From: Bacteroidales bacterium
GTDB lineage: Bacteria > Bacteroidota > Bacteroidia > Bacteroidales > UBA4417
Assembly (NCBI GenBank): GCA_016707785.1
Contig: JADJGZ010000058.1
Span: 69,228 to 133,227, forward strand
DNA length: 64,000 nucleotides
Direction: 5' to 3'
The notes beneath the pieces are model-generated. The model saw only the letters and a program-made list of their open reading frames with translations, was not told the DNA's origin and did no database searches. A program made the translations under genes and the position numbers. Numbering within the stretch: the first letter of the stretch is position 1; every line of letters begins with the position of its first letter. This document shows, in pieces, positions 18,697 to 27,286 of the stretch.

Positions 18697-18741
18697 AAAA
18701 AACAAGGCTGCCAGGAAGATTTTTAACCTCCGGCAGCCTTG
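18697..18741 (-). terminator. Rho-independent terminator of the 18767-19501 gene
   Basis: A 10-bp perfect stem (CAAGGCTGCC at 18703-18712 with GGCAGCCTTG at 18732-18741) is followed on the minus strand by a run of six T. It lies 26 bp after the stop codon. Confidence 0.85.
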
Positions 18742-18766
18742 CCAAAACCCAAACATACAAAAGTGC

Positions 18767-19501
18767 TTATCGAATAAAACTTCTGATCTCTGAATTATAA
18801 TCAACTAAAATATCCGTCCATTCATCCAGCATCTGTTGCCAGGATCCGGCACCATTGGTCTTTTCATAGGTTGATTTAATCCCCATATCCTTTGACCATG
18901 ATTCATAGGAATCGAAGCTCCAGAGTAGGGCTACATCGGCTCCACCGGCAGTATGAATTGGATTTTCATAAACGAGGAAAGCAGTTTTGCCATCGGCTTC
19001 ATAGGCTTTCTTCAATTTCCCTGCAATTGCCTTGAAACGATAATAATCTCCCCTTTTTAGGTCCACGGACCATACTTCATAGTATTTCGCGGTTTTAAGG
19101 ATATCTGCTCCAAAGGAAAGGTCTGCATTAAAGTCCCAAAGATCAGTTTTACCATAAGTCTCAATCAATGGATCAATTGTCTTTGACCAATCATCAGCAT
19201 GGCCGTTTTCCTTATCAGGCCTTGAATCCAGGGAAGCATAGGTTGTAGGCCCGAAGATAAACACATACCATCCGGCCATTTCACCATATTGCACCTTCCG
19301 AAGCCCTGCTTTATGCGGCCCTTCAGGGTGATACTTTTTGTTATGAGCCAATACAGCAGCTTCGAATTTATCTTCCATTCCCCGCTTGGGTAAAATGTAC
19401 ATATTCTCTGCGACTATGGTAGGCTTATCTTCGGCTGTTTGAGCTAAAGCGCTGAATGTCAATACACTTGCAATAGTAAAGAGTAAAATTTGTTTTTTCA
19501 T
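18767..19501 (-). CDS. Secreted protein of unknown function, possibly dimeric alpha/beta-barrel fold
   Basis: The 244-aa protein has a clear signal peptide (KKQILLFTIASVLTFSALAQ). I cannot name a family. Two halves look alike in outline: VAENMYILPKRGMEDKFEAA and KYYEVWSVDLKRGDYYRFKA each give a strand, a basic turn and a helix, and each is followed by a strand with a hydrophobic core (GWYVFIFGP; ADVALLWSF). That is what a duplicated ferredoxin-like (NIPSNAP/EthD-type) domain would show. The role is unknown; it is probably periplasmic or exported. It is monocistronic, with its own strong terminator. Confidence 0.6.
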   Translation of the reverse strand: MKKQILLFTIASVLTFSALAQTAEDKPTIVAENMYILPKRGMEDKFEAAVLAHNKKYHPEGPHKAGLRKVQYGEMAGWYVFIFGPTTYASLDSRPDKENGHADDWSKTIDPLIETYGKTDLWDFNADLSFGADILKTAKYYEVWSVDLKRGDYYRFKAIAGKLKKAYEADGKTAFLVYENPIHTAGGADVALLWSFDSYESWSKDMGIKSTYEKTNGAGSWQQMLDEWTDILVDYNSEIRSFIR

Positions 19502-20044
19502 ATCTATATATTTAGATTTATATTAACATAAAGATACACAATATTTTAAGCTTATTTAGAATTATTATAAATTAAATTTCAGATATGCTATTATCTGCCT
19601 ATATTACAATACTTTACAATTTCAATTTAGAACTAAAATCAGTTAGATTTATGATTATTAAGTTTTAAGTGAAAAGTGTACATTTGGATTTTGTAAGCAA
19701 TCCTGTTGTAGTTTGGAATTTAATGCTAATTCAGGGAAGATCTCCTAGAGTCCTTTCCCCTTTGAAAGAGAACATTCCACTACAAATTATCATTTTTATC
19801 AAATTTTCAAATTGCTATCAATTAAAAGTAACCCTTTAATGATCGCCATAAATCCCCCGTCGGCCTGCGCCGACACCCTCTTTGAAAAGGGGGACATCCA
19901 ACTTTCACAAATTATCGCATTTTCAAATTATTAAATTTTCAAATTGCCTAATTGACTAATTTCATTTATTTTGTTTTATTGGCATAATATTTGCTAATTT
20001 CGGCCTGCCAAACCCAAGCCTTCCCGAAAGAGGATTTATAAGAT
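19502..20044. other. Gene-free region
   Basis: AT-rich sequence between divergent genes. It holds a GC-rich palindrome GTCGGCCTGCGCCGAC (19859-19874) and AATTTTCAAATTG-type words (19795-19945). No gene was seen. It should hold promoters for both flanking genes; TATCTTTA near 19529-19536 on the minus strand is a one-mismatch -7 element for the 18767-19501 gene. Confidence 0.5.
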
Positions 20045-20539
20045 ATGCGTATTAGCTTTACTATTGATTCCACTGACATGGAGCGGAGTTACAGTTCTTT
20101 GTCCGGAAAATTTTCAAATCCATTGATATCTGGGTTTTTTCGATATCTGCAGGTCATTTTTCTGATTGTCTTCATTCCCTTACTGGTTCATTCAGAAAAT
20201 ATACTGCTGATTGATCCTACAGTTTCATTTAATATAGGAAAGCAGGTTGCTTATTTTCAGGATGACAGTAAAGCGTTAACGATCAACAACATTCTATCTC
20301 CTGACTATCAGTCCCAATTCAAGACCTACCACAAGGATGTATTTACTCACCCTGTTACCCGCGGGGCTTTCTGGTTTAAGATAAGCATTGAGAACAAGAG
20401 TGGATCGGCTGCCTGGCTCCAGTTGGGGACTATCAATGCGAGATATATCGATTTTTATGCGCCTGATAGCAATGGCATTTATTCTCACCCTTTACTCACC
20501 GGTGTTATGAGGGGAGAATCCTCTAACCCTATCCGGTAA
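20045..20539 (+). pseudogene. 7TMR-DISM sensor histidine kinase, N-terminal fragment before a frameshift
   Basis: This 164-aa frame is the extracellular half of the kinase that continues at 20557. A hydrophobic leader (FRYLQVIFLIVFIPLLVHS) is followed by a 7TMR-DISMED2-like sensing domain: GKQVAYFQDDSKALTINNIL, then GAFWFKISIENKSGSAAWLQ, ARYIDFYAPDSNGIYSH. The frame stops at TAA 20537-20539, in the middle of the domain. The missing text resumes at once in the next frame (NTFWLPVNTEHQPGS, then TYYIRVLEE). One base appears to be lost at about 20530-20538. Whether this is mutation or error cannot be told from one sequence. Confidence 0.8.
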
Positions 20540-20556
20540 ACACCTTTTGGTTACCA

Positions 20557-22203
20557 GTGAACACAGAACACCAACCCGGCTCCATCACCTATTACATCAG
20601 GGTACTGGAAGAATCACCGGTTGAAGTTCCCTTAAGACTGGGGACGCTGGAATCGTTGCACAGCAATAAAACCCAAAATGACTTTCTCACTGCAGGCTTC
20701 ATAGGGGCAATACTCATTATGCTGCTTTATAATATTTTTCTCTGGATAAGCACCCGCGACAAGTTATACCTGATATATTCCCTATATCTTTTTACTTCTT
20801 TATTGATTTCCCCGGCGCAAAACGGATATTTACTAGTGTCTCATTTCAGTTTTTCGGCCTGGATTTTAGATCATGCAGTACTCTTCATGTCAATCTCAAA
20901 TGCCATTGTGGGAATTTTTGCCATCCGGTATCTTAATCTTAAAACCGAGCTTCCCTTATTCTATTATGCCATATCTGTTGCCCTTGTCTCGCTGGCTATA
21001 ATGGGACTGATTAACCTTTTCTTTCCTTACGGACACCTGATCAATACCTTCCAGGTAATCCTGCTCCTGATGTTCATCCTCTGCCTCATATCCGGCTACA
21101 TCCAATTATTCAGAAAACGCAAACAGGCTTTTTTCTATTCGCTTGGCTGGACCTTCATGATCATCTTTACGATCATATTCATTCTAACACTGAACGGCAT
21201 TATCCCTCATACTCTCATCACAAGAAATGCCACCTATTTTGGTATTTCACTTGAAGCCTGGATGTTTTCCCTGGCACTCGGCAACAGGATCAATGTGATG
21301 AAGAAACTACAGGAATCCACCCAGAAGCAGTTATTGGAAAAGGCTATTGAAACTGAAAAAATTGTACGGAATCAAAACCAAAAGTTAGAGGAAGAAGTAA
21401 GCCGTCGTACACTGGAACTCAGGAAATACAGTGAAGTCCTGAAACAACTGAATGCTAAACTGGAGGACTCAAATAAACAATTGCAGCTCCAGACTGAAAA
21501 CCTGGAAGCATTAAATCAAACCCGGGATAAGTTCTTCTCCATCATCGCCCATGACCTAAAAAATCCATTTAACAGCATACTTGGATTTACCCAATTACTG
21601 CTAAAAAACCTGGATCAGTATGAGACAGACAGGATCCGACTCCAGGTAGAAAGCATAGGAGTTTCAGCAAAACATGCCTTTGATCTGCTGGAGAACTTAC
21701 TCGAATGGGGAAGGATGCAGTCGGGTGAAATAGAATTCAACCCTATACCGTTTAATTTCAGGCAGCTGGTGGTTGAAAATATCAGTCTTTTAGAACCTCA
21801 GGCGATACAGAAAAACATAAAACTCTCTCATGGCATTCTTTATGACTTTGAAGTTTATGGTGACAGGAATATGATTGCAACTGTAATGCGCAACCTTATA
21901 TCAAATGCCCTAAAGTTTACACGTCAGGATGGGTATGTTCATGTTTTCATCAATCCTGATGGAAATAATTGCGAGATATGTATCCAGGATAATGGAGTCG
22001 GAATATCAGAAGACAGGCTCCCGAAGCTCTTTAAACCGGAGGAGAAATTCAATACCAAAGGAACAGCCAATGAGAAAGGTACCGGATTAGGGTTAATCCT
22101 ATGCAAGGATTTTGTTGAAAAAAACCGGGGTACAATTACTGCTAAGAGCACACCGGATGAAGGAAGCATGTTCTGTATCACCCTACCCTATTATTTACCT
22201 TAA
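20557..22203 (+). CDS. 7TMR-DISM sensor histidine kinase, main part
   Basis: This 548-aa frame continues the protein begun at 20045. The GTG at 20557 is probably not a real start. It finishes the DISMED2 sensing domain, then has seven membrane segments of the 7TM-DISM type (about residues 45-240). A coiled coil follows (about 250-325), then a HisKA domain with the phosphoaccepting histidine at residue 332 in IIAHDLKNPFNSILG. The HATPase_c domain shows the N box NLISNALKF, the G1 box QDNGVGIS and the G2 box GTGLGLILCKDFVEKN. It phosphorylates itself in response to an extracellular signal. No response regulator is adjacent, so it is an orphan kinase. Confidence 0.9.
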   Translation: MNTEHQPGSITYYIRVLEESPVEVPLRLGTLESLHSNKTQNDFLTAGFIGAILIMLLYNIFLWISTRDKLYLIYSLYLFTSLLISPAQNGYLLVSHFSFSAWILDHAVLFMSISNAIVGIFAIRYLNLKTELPLFYYAISVALVSLAIMGLINLFFPYGHLINTFQVILLLMFILCLISGYIQLFRKRKQAFFYSLGWTFMIIFTIIFILTLNGIIPHTLITRNATYFGISLEAWMFSLALGNRINVMKKLQESTQKQLLEKAIETEKIVRNQNQKLEEEVSRRTLELRKYSEVLKQLNAKLEDSNKQLQLQTENLEALNQTRDKFFSIIAHDLKNPFNSILGFTQLLLKNLDQYETDRIRLQVESIGVSAKHAFDLLENLLEWGRMQSGEIEFNPIPFNFRQLVVENISLLEPQAIQKNIKLSHGILYDFEVYGDRNMIATVMRNLISNALKFTRQDGYVHVFINPDGNNCEICIQDNGVGISEDRLPKLFKPEEKFNTKGTANEKGTGLGLILCKDFVEKNRGTITAKSTPDEGSMFCITLPYYLP

Positions 22204-22309
22204 CAACACTTATAGCTATAAACTATTTTAATTTATAAAGCTATTTTGTACCTGCTCCTGAGATTACTCAAAAATTTCATCCGGAGGTCTGATGTATAAA
22301 AGGAGACGC

Positions 22310-22317
22310 TATATTTG
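22310..22317 (+). promoter_or_regulatory. Bacteroidota -7 element upstream of the 22373 gene
   Basis: TATATTTG matches TAnnTTTG, 56 bp before the ATG. Confidence 0.4.
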
Positions 22318-22372
22318 TTAGTCAGATTTCATCCGGCTCAATCGGATTTAGTTTTGATCAATTCATGCATAT

Positions 22373-22867
22373 ATGAAACATGAGCGTATCCCATTTTTTG
22401 CAGTACTCCTGATTGTTCTTATTCTATTCCAGGTAATCAGCGCTCTCTATGGTGCTATCGCGCTGTTTGTTTCACCGGGAGGAGAATTGCTTCAGATGCC
22501 TTTGAGTATGTTAAAGGGAACTCCTTTCAATGATTACCGGATTCCTTCCATTATTCTTGGAATACTGCTGGGATTTTTCCCGGGGCTCGCTGCAATAGGA
22601 CTCATGTTTCGTCCAGGATGGAAATGGGCAAATTTTGTTAATCTATACAAGGACAAACACTTTGGCTGGACGTATTCGCTGTTTACCGGTGTCATGCTAA
22701 ATATCTGGATAATTACCCAGGTGCAAATGGTTGGATATGGTCATATCATCCAAACGATATATGGAAGTCTTTCAATAATAATACTGATTTGCAGCCTCAT
22801 GCCTTCTGTAATGCGCTACTATAATAGAAAAGAAGAAAAAACTGCTGATAAGTGGAGAACCTTGTAG
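22373..22867 (+). CDS. Small integral membrane protein of unknown function
   Basis: The 164-aa protein has four hydrophobic segments: FFAVLLIVLILFQVISALYG, IILGILLGFFPGLAAIGLMF, YSLFTGVMLNIWIITQV and IYGSLSIIILICSLMPSV. The cytoplasmic tail is basic and acidic (YYNRKEEKTADKWRTL). The arrangement (four helices, conserved PG and FRPGWKWA in a loop) is common among small inner-membrane proteins with no assigned role. I do not recognise a family. It stands between the histidine kinase and a repeat block and has its own -7 element. Confidence 0.7.
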   Translation: MKHERIPFFAVLLIVLILFQVISALYGAIALFVSPGGELLQMPLSMLKGTPFNDYRIPSIILGILLGFFPGLAAIGLMFRPGWKWANFVNLYKDKHFGWTYSLFTGVMLNIWIITQVQMVGYGHIIQTIYGSLSIIILICSLMPSVMRYYNRKEEKTADKWRTL

Positions 22868-23262
22868 GGGATGTCGGATGTCTAATGTCTAATGTCTAAT
22901 GTCTAATGTCTAATGTCTAATGTCTAATGTCTAATGTCTAATGTCTAAATGTCTAATGTCGGATTTCGGATTTCGGATTTCGGATTTGGAGATGAGGGGG
23001 ATGATGGATGGGATGGGATGGAGATGAGGAGATGGGAGATGGGGAGATGAGGAGATGGGGAGATGGGGAGATAGGGAGATGAGGAGATGGGGAGATGGGG
23101 AGATGAGGAGATGGGGAGATGGGGAGACATGTAAATCCGCGGTATGATCCGTGTCATTCGCGTTCTATTCACTGGTCACTTCAGCACCCGGCACCCGGCA
23201 CTCAGCACTCAGCACTCAGCACCCGGCACTCAGCACCCAGCACCCGGCACCATGGACTAAAG
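22868..23262. repeat. Composite tandem-repeat block, inverted counterpart of 4111-4470
   Basis: In order: GTCTAATGTCTAATGTC units (22875-22960); GGATTTCGGATTTC units (22961-22988); GAGATGGGGAGATG units (about 23010-23126); the core CATGTAAATCCGCGGTAT (about 23128-23145); a unique spacer; and CAGCACCCGGCACTCAGC 7-bp units (about 23184-23252). The reverse complement reproduces the order of modules at 4111-4470, including the identical core and a nearby GAACGCG. A minus-strand frame here is an artefact. Confidence 0.85.
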
Positions 23263-23293
23263 AAATATAAAAAATTGTTTTATTCACCTTAAT

Positions 23294-24406
23294 ATGGACT
23301 TAAAATTCCCGGTTTACCAGCCTTTCCTTGAAGGCAATGAGAAGAAATATGTAAATGAATGTCTGAACACCAATTGGATATCTTCAAAAGGCAATTTCAT
23401 TCAACGTTTTGAGGAGCAGTTTGCCAACTATACGGAAATAGCGCATGCTACATCTTTCTGTAATGGCACATCAGCTTTGTATATTGCGCTCCTTACCCTT
23501 GGAATTGGGCCAGGTGACGAAGTTATCGTTCCTACCCTGGTTTATGTTGCAGTGCCTAATATGGTCAGGGCGGTGGGAGCAATTCCGGTTTTCGTGGATT
23601 CCTTGCCGGGGAGTTACCAGGTCGATCCGCTGGATATCAGAAAGAAACTCAGCAACAGGACTAAGGCCGTCATTGCCGTTCATACCTATGGTTATCCCTG
23701 TGATATGGACCCTATAAAGAAACTTTGCATAGAACAAAATCTATTACTTATTGAAGATTGTGCTGAAGCGCTTGGTGCCAGGTATAAGGGAAAACAACCC
23801 GGTTCATGGGGCGATATCTCCATTTATAGTTTCTTCGGCAACAAAACTCTGACCACAGGGGAAGGGGGTATGATCACCACACCTTCAGAGCAGTTGATAA
23901 AAAAGGCATTTCACCTTAAGAACCAGGGAGTAACAGAAAAGGCCTACTGGCATGATGTCCCTGGCTACAACTTCAGAATGACCAATATTGCTGCTGCAAT
24001 AGGACTTGCACAACTGGAATCGCTGGATAAGATACTTGCCCGGAAACGAAGGATTGCAAATCTTTATGAGCAACAATTTATGGATACTGAGGTCAGCTTC
24101 CATTCACAAGGGAAAGATGTAGTTCATTCTTTCTGGATGTGTTCCATTCTTACACTGGATCCTGCCTACAGGGATTCTCTGAGAGTTTTCCTTTCTTCAG
24201 AAGGGATTGAAACCAGGCCATTCTTTTACCCTGCCCATACCATGCCATTCTTCAAAAGCAGAACCCCTCAAAGATTTCCGGTTGCTGAAGACCTTAGTGG
24301 CAGAGGGATTAATTTACCATCCTACCCGGCATTAACAGATGATGATGTAAAGTATATAGCTTCCAAAGTATTGACCTTCACCCATCGATCGACGAAAAGC
24401 CATTAA
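23294..24406 (+). CDS. DegT/DnrJ/EryC1/StrS aminotransferase, perosamine-synthase-like
   Basis: This 370-aa PLP enzyme transfers an amino group to a nucleotide-linked keto-sugar for surface polysaccharide. The start MDLKFPVYQPFLEGNEKKYV and the segment TNWISSKGNFIQRFEEQFA are typical of GDP-perosamine synthase-like members. The PLP lysine is K184 in YSFFGNKTLTTGEGGM. The PLP-stacking and aspartate region IEDCAEALGARYKGKQPG is complete. The substrate is inferred only from overall resemblance; other 4-keto sugars are possible. A glycosyltransferase starts 24 bp downstream, which suggests a two-gene unit. No other sugar-nucleotide genes are present. Confidence 0.88.
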   Translation: MDLKFPVYQPFLEGNEKKYVNECLNTNWISSKGNFIQRFEEQFANYTEIAHATSFCNGTSALYIALLTLGIGPGDEVIVPTLVYVAVPNMVRAVGAIPVFVDSLPGSYQVDPLDIRKKLSNRTKAVIAVHTYGYPCDMDPIKKLCIEQNLLLIEDCAEALGARYKGKQPGSWGDISIYSFFGNKTLTTGEGGMITTPSEQLIKKAFHLKNQGVTEKAYWHDVPGYNFRMTNIAAAIGLAQLESLDKILARKRRIANLYEQQFMDTEVSFHSQGKDVVHSFWMCSILTLDPAYRDSLRVFLSSEGIETRPFFYPAHTMPFFKSRTPQRFPVAEDLSGRGINLPSYPALTDDDVKYIASKVLTFTHRSTKSH

Positions 24407-24430
24407 GAAGAAATTTACAGGAATTAAATA

Positions 24431-25501
24431 ATGAAGAAATACAGGATTCTTATCGACCTGGATCGCCTAAAGGACCCATACAATGGCCTTGGACAGGTGG
24501 CAATAAATTTGGGGGAGCAATTAAGCAGGATTGAAGATGATCAGATTGATTTCACCTTCCTTGTACCAGGTTCTTTTATCGGGAAATTTGGAGATAAAGT
24601 TCGTTATGAAAAGGTTTCCCTGAAACGGCGTCTCTTTCCCTGGCTTTGTGCCTCCTATGACCTTTGGTACACCATTCACCAGGATTCATGGTATTTTCCC
24701 TCCAGTGCCAGAACACCCTATGTGATGACCATCAATGATCTTAATTTCCTTGGTGAAAAGAAGGGGATCAACCGGAAATACCGGTTAAAAAGGTTGCAAG
24801 TGAAAGTAAACCATGCAAAGATTGTTACGGCCATTTCCTCTTTTACTGCCAGTGAAATCAGGAAATACCTTAAAGTCGAAAAAAAAGAGATCAGGGTAAT
24901 TTATTGCGGTGTAGAAGTAACTAAATATACCGATACAAAGAAACCAGCCTTTGTAACTTCTGATGATTTTTTATTTACTATTGGAGTGATTCAGTCAAAG
25001 AAGAATTTTGCCGTACTGGTTGATTTTATCAAAAAACTTCCCGACAACTATAGCCTGGTAATCGCAGGAAATAAAAACAGTGATTATGCCCGGGACATTG
25101 AAAAACAAATCATTGAAAAAGGCCTGCAAGGCAGGATCATTCTTCCCGGGTTTATTAGTGATGAAGAAAAATCCTGGTTATATCAGCATTGCAAAGCAGT
25201 GGTGTTCCCCTCCCGTTTTGAGGGGATGGGCTTCCCTCCTATTGAGGCCATGCGAAATGGAAAACCTGTTTTTGCGTCTACCTATTCGAGTATCCCCGAA
25301 GTTTGTGGCGAATATGCCTATTATTGGCAGCATTTTGAGCCTTCCTATATGGCTGATACTTTTTTAGAAGGAATGAGAGATTTCGTGAATCGTCCGGAAA
25401 GGGAAGAACAGTTGAAGCAACATTCGATGCAATATGACTGGGAACAAGTTACCGATCGCTATATCAGTCTGTTCAAGGAAGTGCTGAACGGGAAAACGTA
25501 G
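24431..25501 (+). CDS. Glycosyltransferase family 4-type (GT-B) protein
   Basis: The 356-aa protein has a GT-B layout. The N-terminal domain contains GLGQVAINLGEQL and MTINDLNFLGEK. The C-terminal nucleotide-sugar domain shows FLFTIGVIQSKKNF, ILPGFISDEEKSWLY, and the EX7E donor motif as E264-G-M-G-F-P-P-I-E272. The ending is a helix typical of glycosyltransferase group 1. It would add a sugar to a lipid or polysaccharide acceptor on the cytoplasmic face. It forms a pair with the aminotransferase just upstream and may use the amino-sugar that enzyme makes; that link is inference from position. Confidence 0.88.
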   Translation: MKKYRILIDLDRLKDPYNGLGQVAINLGEQLSRIEDDQIDFTFLVPGSFIGKFGDKVRYEKVSLKRRLFPWLCASYDLWYTIHQDSWYFPSSARTPYVMTINDLNFLGEKKGINRKYRLKRLQVKVNHAKIVTAISSFTASEIRKYLKVEKKEIRVIYCGVEVTKYTDTKKPAFVTSDDFLFTIGVIQSKKNFAVLVDFIKKLPDNYSLVIAGNKNSDYARDIEKQIIEKGLQGRIILPGFISDEEKSWLYQHCKAVVFPSRFEGMGFPPIEAMRNGKPVFASTYSSIPEVCGEYAYYWQHFEPSYMADTFLEGMRDFVNRPEREEQLKQHSMQYDWEQVTDRYISLFKEVLNGKT

Positions 25502-25570
25502 TGTTTACAGAACAGAAAGGGCCACACAGGTCTATTGCTTTTCTCCTGAATCTATTCCCTGCATAATAAT

Positions 25571-25637
25571 GAAACACAACAGGCACAATAGTACACAACA
25601 GGAAAGCCTCTGGTGTGTTCTATGTGCCTATTGTGGC
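25571..25637. repeat. Solitary copy of the CACAATAGG hairpin
   Basis: ACACAACAGGCACAATAG on the left pairs with CTATGTGCCTATTGTGG on the right. It matches the hairpin of the 146-bp tandem units at 17388-17815, without their conserved tail. It sits between two convergent genes, so it may also act as a terminator for either. Confidence 0.75.
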
Positions 25638-25666
25638 AACTATAATTTCTTCTGAGAAAATTCTCT

Positions 25667-26371
25667 TTAAAATTTACCGAATTTCAGGGAAAAACCGGCA
25701 GTAAAACCATCCAGCGGATTCTTTGGTAGATTGCTATGATCGATTTCCGTGGTAAAGCGGTAGCTGCAACCCATTCCAAATCGGATCCATCGGGCGGCAT
25801 TGATTTCCAGTTCCACGCCTGGTTCAGCAATAAGGAAGGCTTCAGCATCTTCAACATAACCATCGGTATATTCATAAGGATATGACAGGTCATAATAAAC
25901 ACCCTGTGCAATGCCTCCTGCTCCGAGTATTACCGGGAAAGAGAGATGTACCGGCATTTTTGGAAAGAGAATGGGTTCTATGAGCAATCCACCATAGCCC
26001 CCTGTATAATTGAATTCCTTATGTGCATTCGAAAGCATTGGTTGAGGTTCACTAAAGAATCCATTTCCGGCCAGGCCAATAGCCAGTCCATGGTTTGAAA
26101 TCCATGCAAGTCTTGCCCCGGCAGTGATTGCATCATATCCGGATATTTCGGAATAGCTGGAATTGATGCCCAGGTAAAAACCGCAACTGTTTCCACGGCC
26201 ACCGATAGTCCTGATTTCATTGTTAGTATAACGAGGTTGATCCTGAATTCGTTCCCTGTGATGTTGTTCCCGGGGAGCACGATTTTTGCTGAAGAGTTTC
26301 AGGGTGTCCTGTGCTTGCATGCTGAGTGTAAAAGCCAGGAATATGAGAGATAATGTGATATTTCGTTTCAT
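25667..26371 (-). CDS. Secreted protein, probable outer-membrane beta-barrel
   Basis: The 234-aa protein has a signal peptide (RNITLSLIFLAFTLSMQAQ). A charged segment (NRAPREQHHRERIQDQPRY) is followed by alternating beta-strand sequence: GFYLGINSSYSEISGYDAIT, ARLAWISNHGLAIGLAGNGF, AEPGVELEINAARWIRFGMG. It ends in DGFTAGFSLKFGKF, a terminal aromatic strand like that of barrel proteins. No named family is recognised. The neighbour at 26397-26897 has a similar style and starts 26 bp upstream of this gene's start, so the two are probably one transcript. Confidence 0.65.
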   Translation of the reverse strand: MKRNITLSLIFLAFTLSMQAQDTLKLFSKNRAPREQHHRERIQDQPRYTNNEIRTIGGRGNSCGFYLGINSSYSEISGYDAITAGARLAWISNHGLAIGLAGNGFFSEPQPMLSNAHKEFNYTGGYGGLLIEPILFPKMPVHLSFPVILGAGGIAQGVYYDLSYPYEYTDGYVEDAEAFLIAEPGVELEINAARWIRFGMGCSYRFTTEIDHSNLPKNPLDGFTAGFSLKFGKF

Positions 26372-26396
26372 GTATTAATTGTTTTTTGGGTTGGAA

Positions 26397-26897
26397 TTAG
26401 AAAATATATTTAGCCCCGAGAGCCATTACAGGGAGATGTATTCCCAGGAAATGATCATCAAAAAATTCAAGGTAAGGTTTGCAATCCAGATTTACGACTA
26501 TTGGATACCTTGGCAGTGTGTATTCAAAAGAGGCATAGGCATCGATTCCAAGTTGTGGAACAGAATATCTTCCCCTGCCATAATCGGGTTCATCATAATC
26601 ATCGAAATAATAACGATCAGCAATACCTACGTGAGCGCCTGCACCATAAAAGAAATCCAGGTTCAGGTCATCGAACAGAAGGGCGGGTTTGTGTTTTTCA
26701 ATCAGAAGGGTAAGAACCGTGCCATGATTTTGAGAAGTAAGCATTACTTCACCGGCCAGGTCCATGCCAACCATTCGACGGTAAGTGAGCCCACCGCTGG
26801 CACCCATACGAATACCGACGGCTTGCATGTAATCCTGCGAGAAAGCCTGTGACAGGATACAGGTAAAAAGAATCAGGAGGAAATAAACTTTTTGCAT
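26397..26897 (-). CDS. Small outer-membrane beta-barrel candidate
   Basis: The 166-aa protein has a signal peptide (VYFLLILFTCILSQAFSQ). The mature part shows strand patterns of an eight-stranded barrel: AVGIRMGASGGLTYRRMVG, AGEVMLTSQNHGTVLTLLIE, FFYGAGAHVGIADRYYF, PQLGIDAYASFEYTLPRYP, and a final strand HLPVMALGAKYIF ending in Phe. GAGAHVG followed by a closing -KYIF strand is common in Bacteroidota OmpA-like/PF13568-type barrels. Function is unknown. It is the first gene of a likely pair with 25667-26371 and has a -7 element at 26938-26945. Confidence 0.7.
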   Translation of the reverse strand: MQKVYFLLILFTCILSQAFSQDYMQAVGIRMGASGGLTYRRMVGMDLAGEVMLTSQNHGTVLTLLIEKHKPALLFDDLNLDFFYGAGAHVGIADRYYFDDYDEPDYGRGRYSVPQLGIDAYASFEYTLPRYPIVVNLDCKPYLEFFDDHFLGIHLPVMALGAKYIF

Positions 26898-26937
26898 AAT
26901 ATTATTGGGTTAAAAAATTATTGTATTAGCGACTTTT

Positions 26938-26945
26938 CAAATTTA
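26938..26945 (-). promoter_or_regulatory. Bacteroidota -7 element upstream of the 26897 gene
   Basis: Minus-strand TAAATTTG matches TAnnTTTG, 41 bp before the ATG. Confidence 0.45.
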
Positions 26946-26990
26946 ATGTTACTTGCTTTTATTGGGAATCCAGAAGTCAGAATTCAGAAT

Positions 26991-27212
26991 TCAGAATGAC
27001 TTGACTATAAGATTCCATAATTTACTCACTTCTTCTGATTTTTCTTTCAGCGCACTTTGATCAACTTGATAACCATATTTTCGATCTTGAGCCAGTATCA
27101 AATAGTACCTGGATTCTTGACTTCTGAATTCTTGAATTCTGTCCGGCTGCAGATGTAATACTTTTCTAGCAGAAGATATTATTGTGCGAAATTTAATCAG
27201 TCCGTAAAGCAA
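26991..27212 (-). pseudogene. Relic of a four-helix-bundle (S23/IVP-type) protein
   Basis: The last ~45 residues of this 73-aa frame (ESRYYLILAQDRKYGYQVD, then ALKEKSEEVSKLWNLIVKSF) match the C-terminal two helices of the four-helix-bundle family first known from 23S rRNA intervening sequences. The usual N-terminal half is missing. Where it should be, the frame is word-like repeat (GAATTCAAGAATTCAG in minus-strand reading, 27116-27139). A similar repeat in inverted orientation lies right after the stop codon (26969-26999). It is most likely a truncated remnant and not expressed. Confidence 0.5.
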
Positions 27213-27286
27213 GTTTCAATTATTTTCAGGCTGGAATCTTTACACCAGGAAAGGAATAGAATAAGTTTGTTGGTACAACCTTACTC

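Noticed and set aside
22875..22960. CRISPR or other phage-defence array
   Set aside because: A simple GTCTAATGT tandem repeat without spacers.
26379..26852. 157-aa plus-strand frame
   Set aside because: Antisense to the 166-aa barrel candidate, which has a signal peptide and promoter.
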